A DNA stretch of 64,000 bases, taken from NCBI GenBank assembly GCA_011522725.1, contig WTIL01000021.1:1-64000 (forward strand), read 5' to 3'. This document shows, piece after piece, positions 42,369 to 50,364 of the stretch. The notes below the pieces were generated by a model, which worked only from the letters and a program-made list of their open reading frames with translations, made no database searches and was not told the origin of the DNA. How positions within the stretch are numbered: the stretch's first letter is position 1; each line of letters begins with the position of its first letter. The stretch comes from Rhodospirillaceae bacterium. Lineage in GTDB: Bacteria; Pseudomonadota; Alphaproteobacteria; Puniceispirillales; Puniceispirillaceae. The position numbers and the translations under genes are program-made.

Positions 42369-42608
42369 GGGATATCCCGATTTCTGGCCGAACATCCGGC
42401 CGTGTCAAAGCGTCAGCGCCTCAAAATAGGCGTGCCACAGCATGATGACAAGCGGCTTTCCACGTGACGGGACGCGATCCGGCGCGCCGCCGTTCAGCTG
42501 TGCTTGCACGGCTTGCGGATGTCGCCGCGGCTGCGTTACCGTTTTCCCATCGCTTCCTTGCATGGCGTCACCCGCCACGCACCATCAACCCGAAACGGAC
42601 ACGCCCGC

Positions 42609-43607
42609 ATGAACCCGCAAAGCCCGTCCCCCGCAGTCACCATCGCCGATATTCGGAAAGCCGCCGACCGGATCGCCCCGCATGCGATCAGGACACCGCT
42701 TCTGGAGTCCCCGCGGCTGAACGACTGGCTGGGCTTCAGGCTGCTGGTGAAATGCGAGAACCTGCAGCATACGGGTTCGTTCAAGCTGCGCGGCGCGACG
42801 AATGCCGTGATGAGCCTGCCGGACAGCGTTACCGATGTGGTTGCCTATTCCAGCGGCAACCATGCGCAGGCCGTGGCCCGCGCCGCCAGCCGTCGTGGCA
42901 TGAACGCCACCATCGTGATGCCCGAGGATGCGCCGGCGCTGAAGATCGAGGGCACAAAGGCCTATGGCGCGGAAGTGGTGACCTATGACCGCTATAACGA
43001 AAGCCGCGAGGAGATCGGCGGCGCCATCGCCGCCGAGCGCAACGCGGAACTGATCCGGCCGTTCGAGGATGTACGGGTGATCGCCGGCCAGGGCACGATC
43101 GGACTGGAGATCGCGTCCCAATGCGCCGAGCTTGGCGCGACACCCGATCATGTCATCAGTTGCTGCGGCGGTGGCGGACTGATCGCGGGCACGAGCCTTG
43201 CCGTCACCTCGCAGATTCCGGGCGCAAAAGTATGGGCAGCCGAGCCGGAAGGGTTCGATGACACCATCCGGTCGCTTGAAAGCGGCGAGATCCTGTCGGT
43301 CGATCCGGCCAACAGGTCGATCTGCGACGCCGTGGTGACGCCGAGCCCGGGCGAAATCACCTTCTCGATCAACCGCAACACGCTGTCGGGGGGATTTGCC
43401 GTCAGTGACGATCTTGTGCTCAAGGTCATGGCGACGGCCTTCAAACATCTGAAGATCGTGGTCGAACCCGGGGGCGCCGTCGCGATGGCGGCAGCGCTGG
43501 ACGGCAGGTTGCCCGCCGGCACCAACTGTGCCGTTGCCGTGGCGTCGGGCGGCAATGTGGATCCTGAAATGTTTGCGCGCGCACTGGCGGCGGGCCCGCT
43601 CTTCTAG
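42609..43607 (+). CDS. PLP-dependent threonine/serine dehydratase-like lyase without ACT domain
   Basis: Fold type II PLP enzyme. The PLP lysine lies in HTGSFKLRGATNAV, with SSGNHAQAVARAA and the phosphate loop CCGGGGLIAG. At 332 aa it is the catalytic domain only, like serine racemase, catabolic threonine dehydratase, hydroxyaspartate ammonia-lyase or the ectoine-pathway EutB; sequence alone does not separate these. The track begins at a TTG (42504), but the ATG at 42609 gives the family N-terminus TIADIRKAADRIAPHAIRTP. It converges on the MttB-family gene through a shared palindrome. Confidence 0.82.
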   Translation: MNPQSPSPAVTIADIRKAADRIAPHAIRTPLLESPRLNDWLGFRLLVKCENLQHTGSFKLRGATNAVMSLPDSVTDVVAYSSGNHAQAVARAASRRGMNATIVMPEDAPALKIEGTKAYGAEVVTYDRYNESREEIGGAIAAERNAELIRPFEDVRVIAGQGTIGLEIASQCAELGATPDHVISCCGGGGLIAGTSLAVTSQIPGAKVWAAEPEGFDDTIRSLESGEILSVDPANRSICDAVVTPSPGEITFSINRNTLSGGFAVSDDLVLKVMATAFKHLKIVVEPGGAVAMAAALDGRLPAGTNCAVAVASGGNVDPEMFARALAAGPLF

Positions 43608-43625
43608 GCTGGAGCCAGCCTAGAA
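43602..43625. terminator. Perfect palindrome carrying both stop codons of two convergent genes
   Basis: TTCTAGGCTGG (43602-43612) and CCAGCCTAGAA (43615-43625) are exact inverse complements separated by AG. The TAG stop of the lyase lies in the left arm and the TAG stop of the methyltransferase gene in the right arm. It should form an 11-base-pair hairpin minus the closing loop on either transcript. There is no U-tract after either arm, so it is a probable bidirectional 3'-end structure, not a textbook terminator. Confidence 0.55.
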
Positions 43626-45185
43626 ATCGGTCGGCGCGCCGCCCTCTGTCTTGCGGCGCTCGATGAAGGCGCAGAGCTCCTCGTCGATCGCAGGGTCGAT
43701 CTCCGGCTTCTCGTACTCGGCAAGGATCTGCTTCCAGGCGGTATTGGCGCGCTGATGGGTCCAGACGGCACCTGCCTCCTCCCAGCTCTCGAAATTACGC
43801 CAGTCCGACATCAGCGGCGCGTAAAAGGCGTCGCGATAGCGTTCCTGGGTGTGGTCCGCCCCGAAGAAATGGCCGAACGGCCCGACGGAATCGATGGCCT
43901 CGACGGCAAGGTCGTCGGCGCTCATCGGCACCGGCCTGTTGGTGTAGACAATCTGCTGCAGCATTTCGCAATCGATGATGAATTTCTCGAAACTGGCCGA
44001 CAGTCCGCCTTCCATCCAGCCAGCAGCGTGATATATCATGTTCGCATGGCCGGAACAGCTTCCCTGAAGCGAAAAGGCTGACTCCCATACCGCCTGCGCG
44101 TCGGGCGCGTTGCAGGCATTGGCGTTCGACGCGCGCCATGGCAACCCGTAACGGCGGGCCATCTGTCCCGACATCTGCATCGCACGGACATATTCCGGCG
44201 TACCGAAGGCCGGCGCGCCGGTTTTCATATCGACATTGCTGGTAAAGGCGCCATAGACGCAAGGGGCGCCCTCGCGCACCTGCTGCAGCAGGGCGACAGC
44301 GGCAAGCGCCTCGGCATTCTGCTGCACCACCGCCCCGGCGATGGTCACCGGTGCCATCGCCCCGGCGAGCGTAAAGGGCGAGATCACCACCGCCTGGCCA
44401 CGCTTGGCGGCACGCATAGCCCCGTCCAGCATCGGCCAGTCATGCTTCAGCGGCGAGGATGAGTTGATGTTGGTAAACATGTGCGGGCGGGCCTCGAATT
44501 CCCCGGCCGTCAGACCGCCGGCGATCCGCGCCATTTCCATCACATCCTCGATCCGCTCCGGTCCAAGCGAATAGGCGTGGATCACCTTGTCGGTCAGTGT
44601 CAGCATATCGTAATGCGCGTCCAGATGCCGGATCGAAGCATGGATGTCGATCGGCTCGACCGGATATCCGGAATTGAAGCGGATGCAGTTATAGGCCTGC
44701 GACAGGCGCAGCAGATCCTGATAGTCGGCGCGGTTGCCGACCCGGCGTCCGCGGTCCAGATCCATGACGTTCGGCGCCGACGCCACCTGCCCGAAATTGA
44801 ACTGCCTGCCACCGACAGTGATCTCCCGGTCCGGGTTGCGCGGTGTGATGGTGAATGTGGCGGGCGCCTTCGCCGCCATCTCGTTGACGAAATTGCGGTC
44901 CATCCGGACCCGCTTTGTCTCGCGATCGACCGTGCATCCGGCTGCCTCGAGGACATCAAGCGCATCATCATTCAGAAAGAGGATGCCGACATCCTCGAGG
45001 ACCCGCATGCTGGCCTCATGGATGGCTTCCACACCCTCTTCATTGACCGGCTCCGTCGGATTGTCGAGGTAACTCGCCGCGCCCCACTCCAGCTGTTCGG
45101 ACAGGAAGGGCGGCTTCGGCGCGGCCTCGCCACCCCGGCGGCGGCGGCGGGAGCGGCTCTGGGATTCGGCTGCAATGTCGGACAT
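43620..45185 (-). CDS. MttB-superfamily methyltransferase, non-pyrrolysine (COG5598 type)
   Basis: Related to trimethylamine:corrinoid methyltransferase. Family stretches are EGVEAIHEASMRVLEDVGI, MLTLTDKVIHAYSLGPERI, NINSSSPLKHDWPMLDGAM and GSCSGHANMIYHAAGWMEGGL. The frame has no internal UAG, so no pyrrolysine is encoded; such members (e.g. MtgB) demethylate glycine betaine or other quaternary amines. The start MSDIAAESQS has GAGGTG upstream and gives 521 aa; an Arg-rich stretch (SRSRRRRRGG) follows the N-terminus. No corrinoid protein or activating gene is beside it, but cobalamin genes begin 220 bases away. The substrate is unknown. Confidence 0.85.
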   Translation of the reverse strand: MSDIAAESQSRSRRRRRGGEAAPKPPFLSEQLEWGAASYLDNPTEPVNEEGVEAIHEASMRVLEDVGILFLNDDALDVLEAAGCTVDRETKRVRMDRNFVNEMAAKAPATFTITPRNPDREITVGGRQFNFGQVASAPNVMDLDRGRRVGNRADYQDLLRLSQAYNCIRFNSGYPVEPIDIHASIRHLDAHYDMLTLTDKVIHAYSLGPERIEDVMEMARIAGGLTAGEFEARPHMFTNINSSSPLKHDWPMLDGAMRAAKRGQAVVISPFTLAGAMAPVTIAGAVVQQNAEALAAVALLQQVREGAPCVYGAFTSNVDMKTGAPAFGTPEYVRAMQMSGQMARRYGLPWRASNANACNAPDAQAVWESAFSLQGSCSGHANMIYHAAGWMEGGLSASFEKFIIDCEMLQQIVYTNRPVPMSADDLAVEAIDSVGPFGHFFGADHTQERYRDAFYAPLMSDWRNFESWEEAGAVWTHQRANTAWKQILAEYEKPEIDPAIDEELCAFIERRKTEGGAPTDF

Positions 45186-45408
45186 GAGGCACCTCGCATG
45201 GTCACGTGCTCCGACGGTATCAGCAGGAACGCCCTTCATCATTCAAAAGATGACGTCTCGTAACCCATTTCGGTCATTCGGGTTCTGTCGATCGGGTTTG
45301 GCCTTGACGGCTGCTGACAGCTTTGCCTTGCCTGCCGCGTCACGGGTGCTACATAAACGGGACGGTTTTGGCCCGCTTGCGGGGAGATCGGCAAGGGAGA
45401 CAGGTGCA
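45186..45408. promoter_or_regulatory. Divergent intergenic region between the MttB-family gene and cobU
   Basis: The 223 bases must hold promoters for both directions. AACCC (around 45258) and GGGTT (around 45279) can pair, and CGGGTT recurs about 14 bases later as a direct repeat, which might bind a regulator. I looked for a cobalamin riboswitch (B12 box AGCCAGGAGACCTGCC and the GCCACTG element) and did not find one. Just before cobU, AAGGGAGA and AGGTG are possible ribosome sites. Confidence 0.35.
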
Positions 45409-45927
45409 GTGGCACAAATCCAGTTTGTCCTCGGCGGGGCGAGGTCCGGAAAATCGGCGCATGCGGAAGGCCTTGCAGAAACGGCCGGAAGCAGCCCGAT
45501 CTATATCGCAACCGCCGAAATCTTCGATCAGGAAATGGAATCGCGGATCGAACTCCACCGCGAGCGCCGCGGCCCGCACTGGCAGCTTGTCGAGGCCCCG
45601 CTCGACCTGCCGGAAGCGCTTGCAAAAGCCGACAATCCGGACAGCGTGATCCTGATCGACTGCCTGAGCGTCTGGATCACGAATGTGCTGGTGCATGAGC
45701 GCGATACGGACGCGGCCTGCCGGGCACTGGTGGACTGCCTCGCCAATTGCAGCGGCCATGTGATCCTTGTTGCCAGCGAGACCGGCCTCGGAATCATCCC
45801 GGAAAACAAGCTCTCGCGGCAGTTCCGTGACGCCAACGGCCGCCTCAGCCAGGCTGTTGCCGCCGTGGCAAACGAAGTTTTTTTTGTCGCTGCGGGGATT
45901 GCGTTAAGAATTAAACCCCAGCAATAA
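45409..45927 (+). CDS. cobU: Adenosylcobinamide kinase/adenosylcobinamide-phosphate guanylyltransferase
   Basis: Phosphorylates adenosylcobinamide and makes AdoCbi-GDP for the nucleotide loop (CobP in aerobic nomenclature). The P-loop is VLGGARSGKSAHAE; later come IDCLSVWITNVL and VASETGLGIIPENKLSRQFRDANG, where the usual FRDxxG pattern is kept. The track begins upstream at 45175; the GTG at 45409 with AAGGGAGA and AGGTG before it gives 172 aa and the standard N-terminus. It leads cobU-cobT-cobS-cobC. Confidence 0.93.
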   Translation: MAQIQFVLGGARSGKSAHAEGLAETAGSSPIYIATAEIFDQEMESRIELHRERRGPHWQLVEAPLDLPEALAKADNPDSVILIDCLSVWITNVLVHERDTDAACRALVDCLANCSGHVILVASETGLGIIPENKLSRQFRDANGRLSQAVAAVANEVFFVAAGIALRIKPQQ

Positions 45928-45967
45928 ACGGTAACGGTATTTTTACGCGTCACCCGGATGCAGATAC

Positions 45968-46987
45968 ATGAACTCTTTTTCCTCCACATCGCACATTCGC
46001 GAACTCTATGAGCAGTTGCCCCAGCCGGACGACACCGCGCGTTCAGGCGCGGCGGCGCGGCAGGACCAGCTGACCAAGCCGCCCGGCTCGCTCGGCAGGC
46101 TGGAGCAGATCGCGCTGTGGATGGCCAGCTGGCAGGAGACCGTGAACCCGCAGATCGAAGCCGGGAAATGCCTTGTGTTCGCCGGCAACCACGGCGTGGT
46201 CAAGCAGGGCATCAGCCCCTTCCCGCCGGAAGTCACACAGCAGATGGTCTGGAATTTCGAGGCTGGTGGCGCCGCCATCAACCAGCTGTGCGAAACGGCC
46301 GGGCTGGAGCTCGCGGTCACCGCGCTTGACCTGAACCGTCCGACCATCGATTTCAGCACCGCACCCGCCATGGACCCGGACGAAGTCCTGCATGCGATGA
46401 ATGCCGGCGCGGCGGCCGTTGGCGAGACGTGCGACTATCTGATTGTCGGTGAAATGGGCATTGGCAACACGACCGCCGCGGCCGCCCTGTGCATGGCGCT
46501 GTTCGGCGGCAATGCCAGCGGCTGGGTCGGTCCGGGAACCGGCCTTGACCAGGCGGGGGTAACGCACAAGGCGATGATTGTTCAGGCGGCCATCGACCGC
46601 CATGGCGATGATTTCGATGATCCGGTCAGCCTGCTTGCGGCTCTTGGCGGGCGTGAGCTTGCCGCCATCGCCGGCGCGGTTCTCGAAGCGCGACTCCGCC
46701 GCATTCCGGTAATGCTGGACGGCTTTATCTCGTCGGCGGCCGCGGCCACGCTGACGGCCGGCAACAGGCTTGATGCACTGGATCACTGCATGATCTCGCA
46801 TTTGTCGCCCGAGCCTGGCCATATGCGGCTCGCCTCGGCCCTTCGCAAGCAACCGTTCCTCGACCTTCGCATGCGTCTTGGCGAGGCCAGCGGCGCGGCT
46901 GTTGCGACACTGCTGGTGCGCGCGGCGCTTGCCACCCACAACGGAATGGCGACGTTCGATGAAGCCGGCGTCAGCAAGAAGGCATGA
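45968..46987 (+). CDS. cobT: Nicotinate-nucleotide:dimethylbenzimidazole phosphoribosyltransferase
   Basis: Makes alpha-ribazole phosphate, the lower-ligand precursor of B12. Key blocks are LTKPPGSLGRLEQIALWMASWQ, VFAGNHGVVKQGISPFPPEVT and GEMGIGNTTAAAAL, with the catalytic Glu expected near the end (LRMRLGEASGAAVA). At 339 aa it is full length. It lies 40 bases after cobU and overlaps cobS by four bases (ATGA). Confidence 0.95.
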   Translation: MNSFSSTSHIRELYEQLPQPDDTARSGAAARQDQLTKPPGSLGRLEQIALWMASWQETVNPQIEAGKCLVFAGNHGVVKQGISPFPPEVTQQMVWNFEAGGAAINQLCETAGLELAVTALDLNRPTIDFSTAPAMDPDEVLHAMNAGAAAVGETCDYLIVGEMGIGNTTAAAALCMALFGGNASGWVGPGTGLDQAGVTHKAMIVQAAIDRHGDDFDDPVSLLAALGGRELAAIAGAVLEARLRRIPVMLDGFISSAAAATLTAGNRLDALDHCMISHLSPEPGHMRLASALRKQPFLDLRMRLGEASGAAVATLLVRAALATHNGMATFDEAGVSKKA

Positions 46988-47790
46988 CCACAGAAGCCGA
47001 GACAGGCAGGCAGTCCCTCACGGGTGACTGCGCCTCAGCCTTTCTCCTGCTCAGCCGGATACCGGTGACCTGGCATCGCTTCAGGGATGACCAGCCGCCG
47101 GATTTCATCTCCTCGCTCTGGGCCTTTCCGCTTGTCGGCCTCGTCATCGGCGCCGCCGGCGGCGGTGTGCTGGCGGCCGGACAGGCCCTTGCCCTGCCGT
47201 CATTTGCCATCGCCATCCTTGGCCTTGCCACGATGATCTTCCTGTCGGGCGCCATGCATGAGGACGGCCTGGCCGATATGGCCGACGGCTTTGGCGGCGG
47301 ACGCGATACCGAAGCCAAAATTCGCATCATGCATGACAGCCGCATCGGCACCTATGGCGTGCTGGGGCTGACCTTGACCGTCGCAATCCGCCTCGGGCTC
47401 TATATGACCTGCCTCGGCCTATTCTCTGGCTGGGACCTCGTGCTGTTCATGGCGGTGCTTCAGGCTGCCGGCCGCTTTCAGCCGGTGGTGCAGCTGGCGG
47501 CATTCCGGGTCAGTCCGCATGCAAGCCTTGCGCAGCTGACCGGACGCCCCGGTGCGGCCCGGCTTGCCGTTGCCGCTGTTATCTGTCTTCTGCCGATGAT
47601 CTGGCTGCTTGGCCCGGTTGTCAGTGCGTCGATGATCATCCCGGCACTGGCGCTTGCCATCTGGACCGGCCAGCTTGCCACACGCCATGTCGAAGGGCTA
47701 ACCGGCGATGTGATGGGGGCGACGGTCGTTCTGGCCGAAATCATCATGCTGTTGTGCTGGGCTTCGGTCGGCGGGATGATGCCGGCATGA
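46984..47790 (+). CDS. cobS: Adenosylcobinamide-GDP ribazoletransferase (cobalamin synthase)
   Basis: Integral membrane enzyme that joins AdoCbi-GDP to alpha-ribazole (phosphate). The active-site motif is DGLADMADGFGGGRDTEAKIRIMHDSRIGTYG seen in short pieces (DGLADMADGFGGG, MHDSRIGTYG). Several membrane helices follow, and at 268 aa it is normal. This is CobS of the synthase type (CobV in Pseudomonas naming), not the CobS chelatase subunit. It is coupled by ATGA overlaps to both cobT and cobC. Confidence 0.95.
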   Translation: MTTEAETGRQSLTGDCASAFLLLSRIPVTWHRFRDDQPPDFISSLWAFPLVGLVIGAAGGGVLAAGQALALPSFAIAILGLATMIFLSGAMHEDGLADMADGFGGGRDTEAKIRIMHDSRIGTYGVLGLTLTVAIRLGLYMTCLGLFSGWDLVLFMAVLQAAGRFQPVVQLAAFRVSPHASLAQLTGRPGAARLAVAAVICLLPMIWLLGPVVSASMIIPALALAIWTGQLATRHVEGLTGDVMGATVVLAEIIMLLCWASVGGMMPA

Positions 47791-48440
47791 GCAGGCATCC
47801 GGAAACCAGCGAGATTTTTTTCGTCAGGCACGCGCCGGTGGTCAAGAAATCCGGCCATGTGCCGCCGGCAGACCCGCCGATCCAGGATCTGGACTATCGC
47901 CTGGAGCGGGTAGCCGCAATGCTGCCGCAAGGCGCGGACTGGCATGTCTCGCCGCTGTTACGGGCACACCAGACAGCAGCGCTTCTGACGCCGTTGCTCG
48001 CTCCGAAATCAATGACGGAAAGCGCCAATCTCGCGGAAATGGACCTTGGCACCTGGGCAGAACGGCCGGTGGCAGAGGTCTGGGAAGAAATCGAGCGCGG
48101 ACCGCTGCACAACTGGTCATTCGTCACCGCCGAGCTGGAACCTCCGGGCGGCGACAGCTTCGCCACCCTGATGAAGCGTGTCGGCAGCTGGATGGAAGAG
48201 GCAGCCGCCGGCTTTACAGCCGAACCGCAGGTCGTTGTTGCCCATTCCGGTGTGATCCGCGCCGCGCTTGCGCATGCGCTGCAGGCGTCACCCGACCACG
48301 CTGTCGGCGTTCCGGTGCCGCATTTCGGCATTCTTCACCTGCGGCTGATGGACCCGGCACGGGCCGGTGCCGCCGGTGGCCACTGGCTGTTCGCCGGTCT
48401 CAAAGACCCTGAGGCCCTGCCGGAAGCAGTGGCGCCCTAG
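47787..48440 (+). CDS. cobC: Histidine phosphatase, probable alpha-ribazole phosphatase CobC
   Basis: Phosphoglycerate-mutase-like enzyme that likely removes the phosphate from alpha-ribazole phosphate or adenosylcobalamin phosphate. The phospho-accepting His is in FFVRHAPV (RHA instead of the common RHG), with the second His in VVVAHSGVIRAAL and Glu in NLAEMDLGTW. The start MSRHPETS at 47787 overlaps the cobS stop; the longer track ORF is inside cobS. It is 217 aa. Its stop codon shares the four bases CTAG with that of the convergent hpf gene. The role is inferred from the operon. Confidence 0.83.
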   Translation: MSRHPETSEIFFVRHAPVVKKSGHVPPADPPIQDLDYRLERVAAMLPQGADWHVSPLLRAHQTAALLTPLLAPKSMTESANLAEMDLGTWAERPVAEVWEEIERGPLHNWSFVTAELEPPGGDSFATLMKRVGSWMEEAAAGFTAEPQVVVAHSGVIRAALAHALQASPDHAVGVPVPHFGILHLRLMDPARAGAAGGHWLFAGLKDPEALPEAVAP

Positions 48441-49039
48441 CTGTTCAACTGCCTGACGCCGCGCGGATCAATCCAGCCGATGGACCCGTCTTCGCGACGA
48501 TGCACGACATTAAGGCCCAGATGCGCCGCATTGCGGAACATCAGCATTGGCGCCTCGCTCAGCTCCAGCCTCATCACGGCCTGCTCGACCGTCAGCATCT
48601 CGATGTCATAGGCAAGCTCCGCGACAACCGGCGGCATCTCGTCGGCCTCGCCATCCATCACCGCGGCCTCAAGCTGCTCTGCGGCGGCATAGACAAGCAT
48701 CGGCGCCGGCAGCACATCATCCTCTTCCAGCGGGGTGACGATATTGCGGTGGTTCTTCAGCCTGCGCTTGTGGCGGCGCAACCGCTTTTCCGCATGTTCG
48801 ATCGCAGCATCCAGGGCAGCATGCGCGTTATGCGCATATCCTGTGGCCTCAAGCTCGATTCGTCGCGACAGGGCGACTCTCGTCTTCACTCGAAACCCGG
48901 CATCAGCTTTCTCAAGGGTGACATGGCCGCTTACCGCGCGGTCGAAATATTTGTTCACGACACCGTTGAGCGCATCCTCTGCATGCGTCTGGAACGCTGC
49001 GCCGGTATCCATGTTTTTCCCTGAAACGCTGATTTGCAT
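48437..49039 (-). CDS. hpf: Ribosome hibernation-promoting factor, long form
   Basis: Dimerises idle 70S ribosomes into 100S particles. The N-terminal S30AE domain (about residues 1-100) reads MQISVSGKNMDTGAAFQTHA, RVKTRVALSRRIELEATGYAHNAHAALDAAI and EKRLRRHKRRLKNH. The C-terminal dimerisation domain is in LTVEQAVMRLELSEAPMLMFRNA. At 200 aa it is the long (lHPF) type. The start at 49039 has GGGAGATCG upstream; the track ORF to 49366 is not supported. Position between cob genes and a dioxygenase gene is unusual, since hpf often follows rpoN. Confidence 0.93.
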   Translation of the reverse strand: MQISVSGKNMDTGAAFQTHAEDALNGVVNKYFDRAVSGHVTLEKADAGFRVKTRVALSRRIELEATGYAHNAHAALDAAIEHAEKRLRRHKRRLKNHRNIVTPLEEDDVLPAPMLVYAAAEQLEAAVMDGEADEMPPVVAELAYDIEMLTVEQAVMRLELSEAPMLMFRNAAHLGLNVVHRREDGSIGWIDPRGVRQLNS

Positions 49040-49259
49040 ATCGATCTCCCTTTCCTTTCGGTCGACTGGCAACGCCGGACCAGTGAGGGGGAAGATGGCC
49101 GACGCGCGCTGTTTAGCGGGCTGGGGTGCCCGCAGAGCGGAACGCGCGGCATTCGCGCCCTTCGCGAAACAAGCATCTGGCCTGGGAGAGGAGCGAACGG
49201 GCGCTCCGATACTCAAATGGTGCCAAGAATTACCATTCCTGACAAGGAAAAGCGGTATC
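49040..49259. promoter_or_regulatory. Intergenic region upstream of hpf
   Basis: The 220 bases lie between the stop of the dioxygenase gene and hpf, both on the minus strand. Two short stems are visible: TTCGCG/CGCGAA near 49152-49170 and GCGGGC/GCCCGC near 49111-49128. A TGGCAC near 49215 recalls a sigma54 -24 box, but no GC at the correct distance follows. It must contain the hpf promoter; I cannot place it. I see no convincing RNA gene here. Confidence 0.35.
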
Positions 49260-49904
49260 TCAGGAGGCGGCGACCGGCGCGCACCGGAACCCCAGCGACA
49301 ACCGCCCGCCCGAGACCCTGTCGACACCATGCAGCGGGCGTGCATCCTCACCCTCGCGCCCCGCATAGCCTTCGGCCGAGAGGATCACGATCCGCCCCGG
49401 CCTGTCATCGATCGCCCGGCGACCGTCACCCGCGCGTGTCGCGCATGAGAACAGGCGTGACTGTCCGGCGAGGGTAATGATGAAGACCAGCCCGCGATAC
49501 CGCTTGCCGTCGCGGTGAATGCCGATGCCGGCTGATCCGGCCGGATAGCGCTGGATGGCAAAATCGCCTAGTTCGACCGGCACATCGAGAGGGGACACTT
49601 TCATGGCAGCGGTCGCTGCCGCAACCGTGTTTTCAAGGAGGCTTGCCAAATTGTCGAACACGCCCTGCCGCGGCGCCGGGAAACAGACCTCGAAATCCTG
49701 GCTGACCCGGCGGCCCTTATGCTCGATCACCGGCGTCGCCAGACGGTAATCCTGAATGTCCGCGAAATTGCGAAGGCTGGCAATCTCGGAAGCGGACAGG
49801 AAATCGAGGCTTGTGATCCGGCGATCGGGCGCGCCAAGGCGGGTCAGCGCCCCCTTCATGGCGGCGGTTCTTTGCGGCGACATAGTGAACAACGCCTCAG
49901 TCAT
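49260..49904 (-). CDS. 2-oxoglutarate/Fe(II) dioxygenase-like protein
   Basis: Contains the double-stranded beta-helix metal site: HRD in GSAGIGIHRDGKRYRGLVF, and the distal His in RPLHGVDRVSGGRLSLGFR, with the following Arg for 2-oxoglutarate. It is 214 aa from the ATG at 49904, which lies inside the end of the SprT-like gene (eight-base overlap), so the two are translationally linked. Known relatives of this size hydroxylate proteins, small molecules or alkylated bases. I cannot tell which this does; the substrate is open. Confidence 0.75.
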   Translation of the reverse strand: MTEALFTMSPQRTAAMKGALTRLGAPDRRITSLDFLSASEIASLRNFADIQDYRLATPVIEHKGRRVSQDFEVCFPAPRQGVFDNLASLLENTVAAATAAMKVSPLDVPVELGDFAIQRYPAGSAGIGIHRDGKRYRGLVFIITLAGQSRLFSCATRAGDGRRAIDDRPGRIVILSAEGYAGREGEDARPLHGVDRVSGGRLSLGFRCAPVAAS

Positions 49905-50364
49905 CACCGCCCTCTCCGGCCGCTTCGGACTCCGCGCGGCGAAACTCCACCGGCGTACGGCAGCTTGCACAGACAAGCCCGGTCTTGCGCCTGTGGCGCG
50001 CCACGGCAAAACACCCGTTCGGACAGACCATCAACCACGGAGCAGTCGCAAAAGTCAGGGTATGGCAGCGTGTCGCCGTACAGCCGATCTCACGCGCCTT
50101 GCGGCGCCAGACGGCATCATGCCCGTGCCGCGGCCCGACCAGCGCATGCGCGATCTCGTGAAGGATGGTGTCGCGGATATGATCGGGCTCGGCATGCCGG
50201 ACATAGTGGCGCGACAACGAGATGGTGCGATGGGTATAGTCGCATTGACCGGCCCGGCGGCGGGCGTGATCGAATTTCACAGTCCAGTCGTGAAGCCCGT
50301 GCGCGCGCATCAGCTCCGACGCTGTTTCCAGCGCGGCCTGAAGCGGCCTGTCATTCTGCTTCAT
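49897..50364 (-). CDS. SprT-like zinc metalloprotease-domain protein
   Basis: The zinc site is in TILHEIAHALVGPRHGHDAVW (HEIAH with a third His downstream). A C-terminal zinc ribbon follows: VCPNGC and LVCASCRT. At 155 aa it has the SprT/SPRTN core, found in proteases that act on DNA-bound or other stalled proteins, though bacterial SprT roles are little known. The track start at 50529 is not supported; the ATG at 50364 overlaps the DUF2842 gene by 14 bases. It is also overlapped by the dioxygenase gene downstream. Confidence 0.82.
   Translation of the reverse strand: MKQNDRPLQAALETASELMRAHGLHDWTVKFDHARRRAGQCDYTHRTISLSRHYVRHAEPDHIRDTILHEIAHALVGPRHGHDAVWRRKAREIGCTATRCHTLTFATAPWLMVCPNGCFAVARHRRKTGLVCASCRTPVEFRRAESEAAGEGGDD

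Noticed and set aside
45186-45408. Cobalamin riboswitch upstream of cobU
   Set aside because: No B12 box or GCCACTG core in correct order; GGGAGACAGGTG before the start is better read as ribosome-site sequence. A covariance-model search would be decisive.
49205-49235. Sigma54 promoter upstream of hpf
   Set aside because: TGGCAC is present on the minus strand, but the expected TTGC with its GC at -12 does not follow at the right distance.
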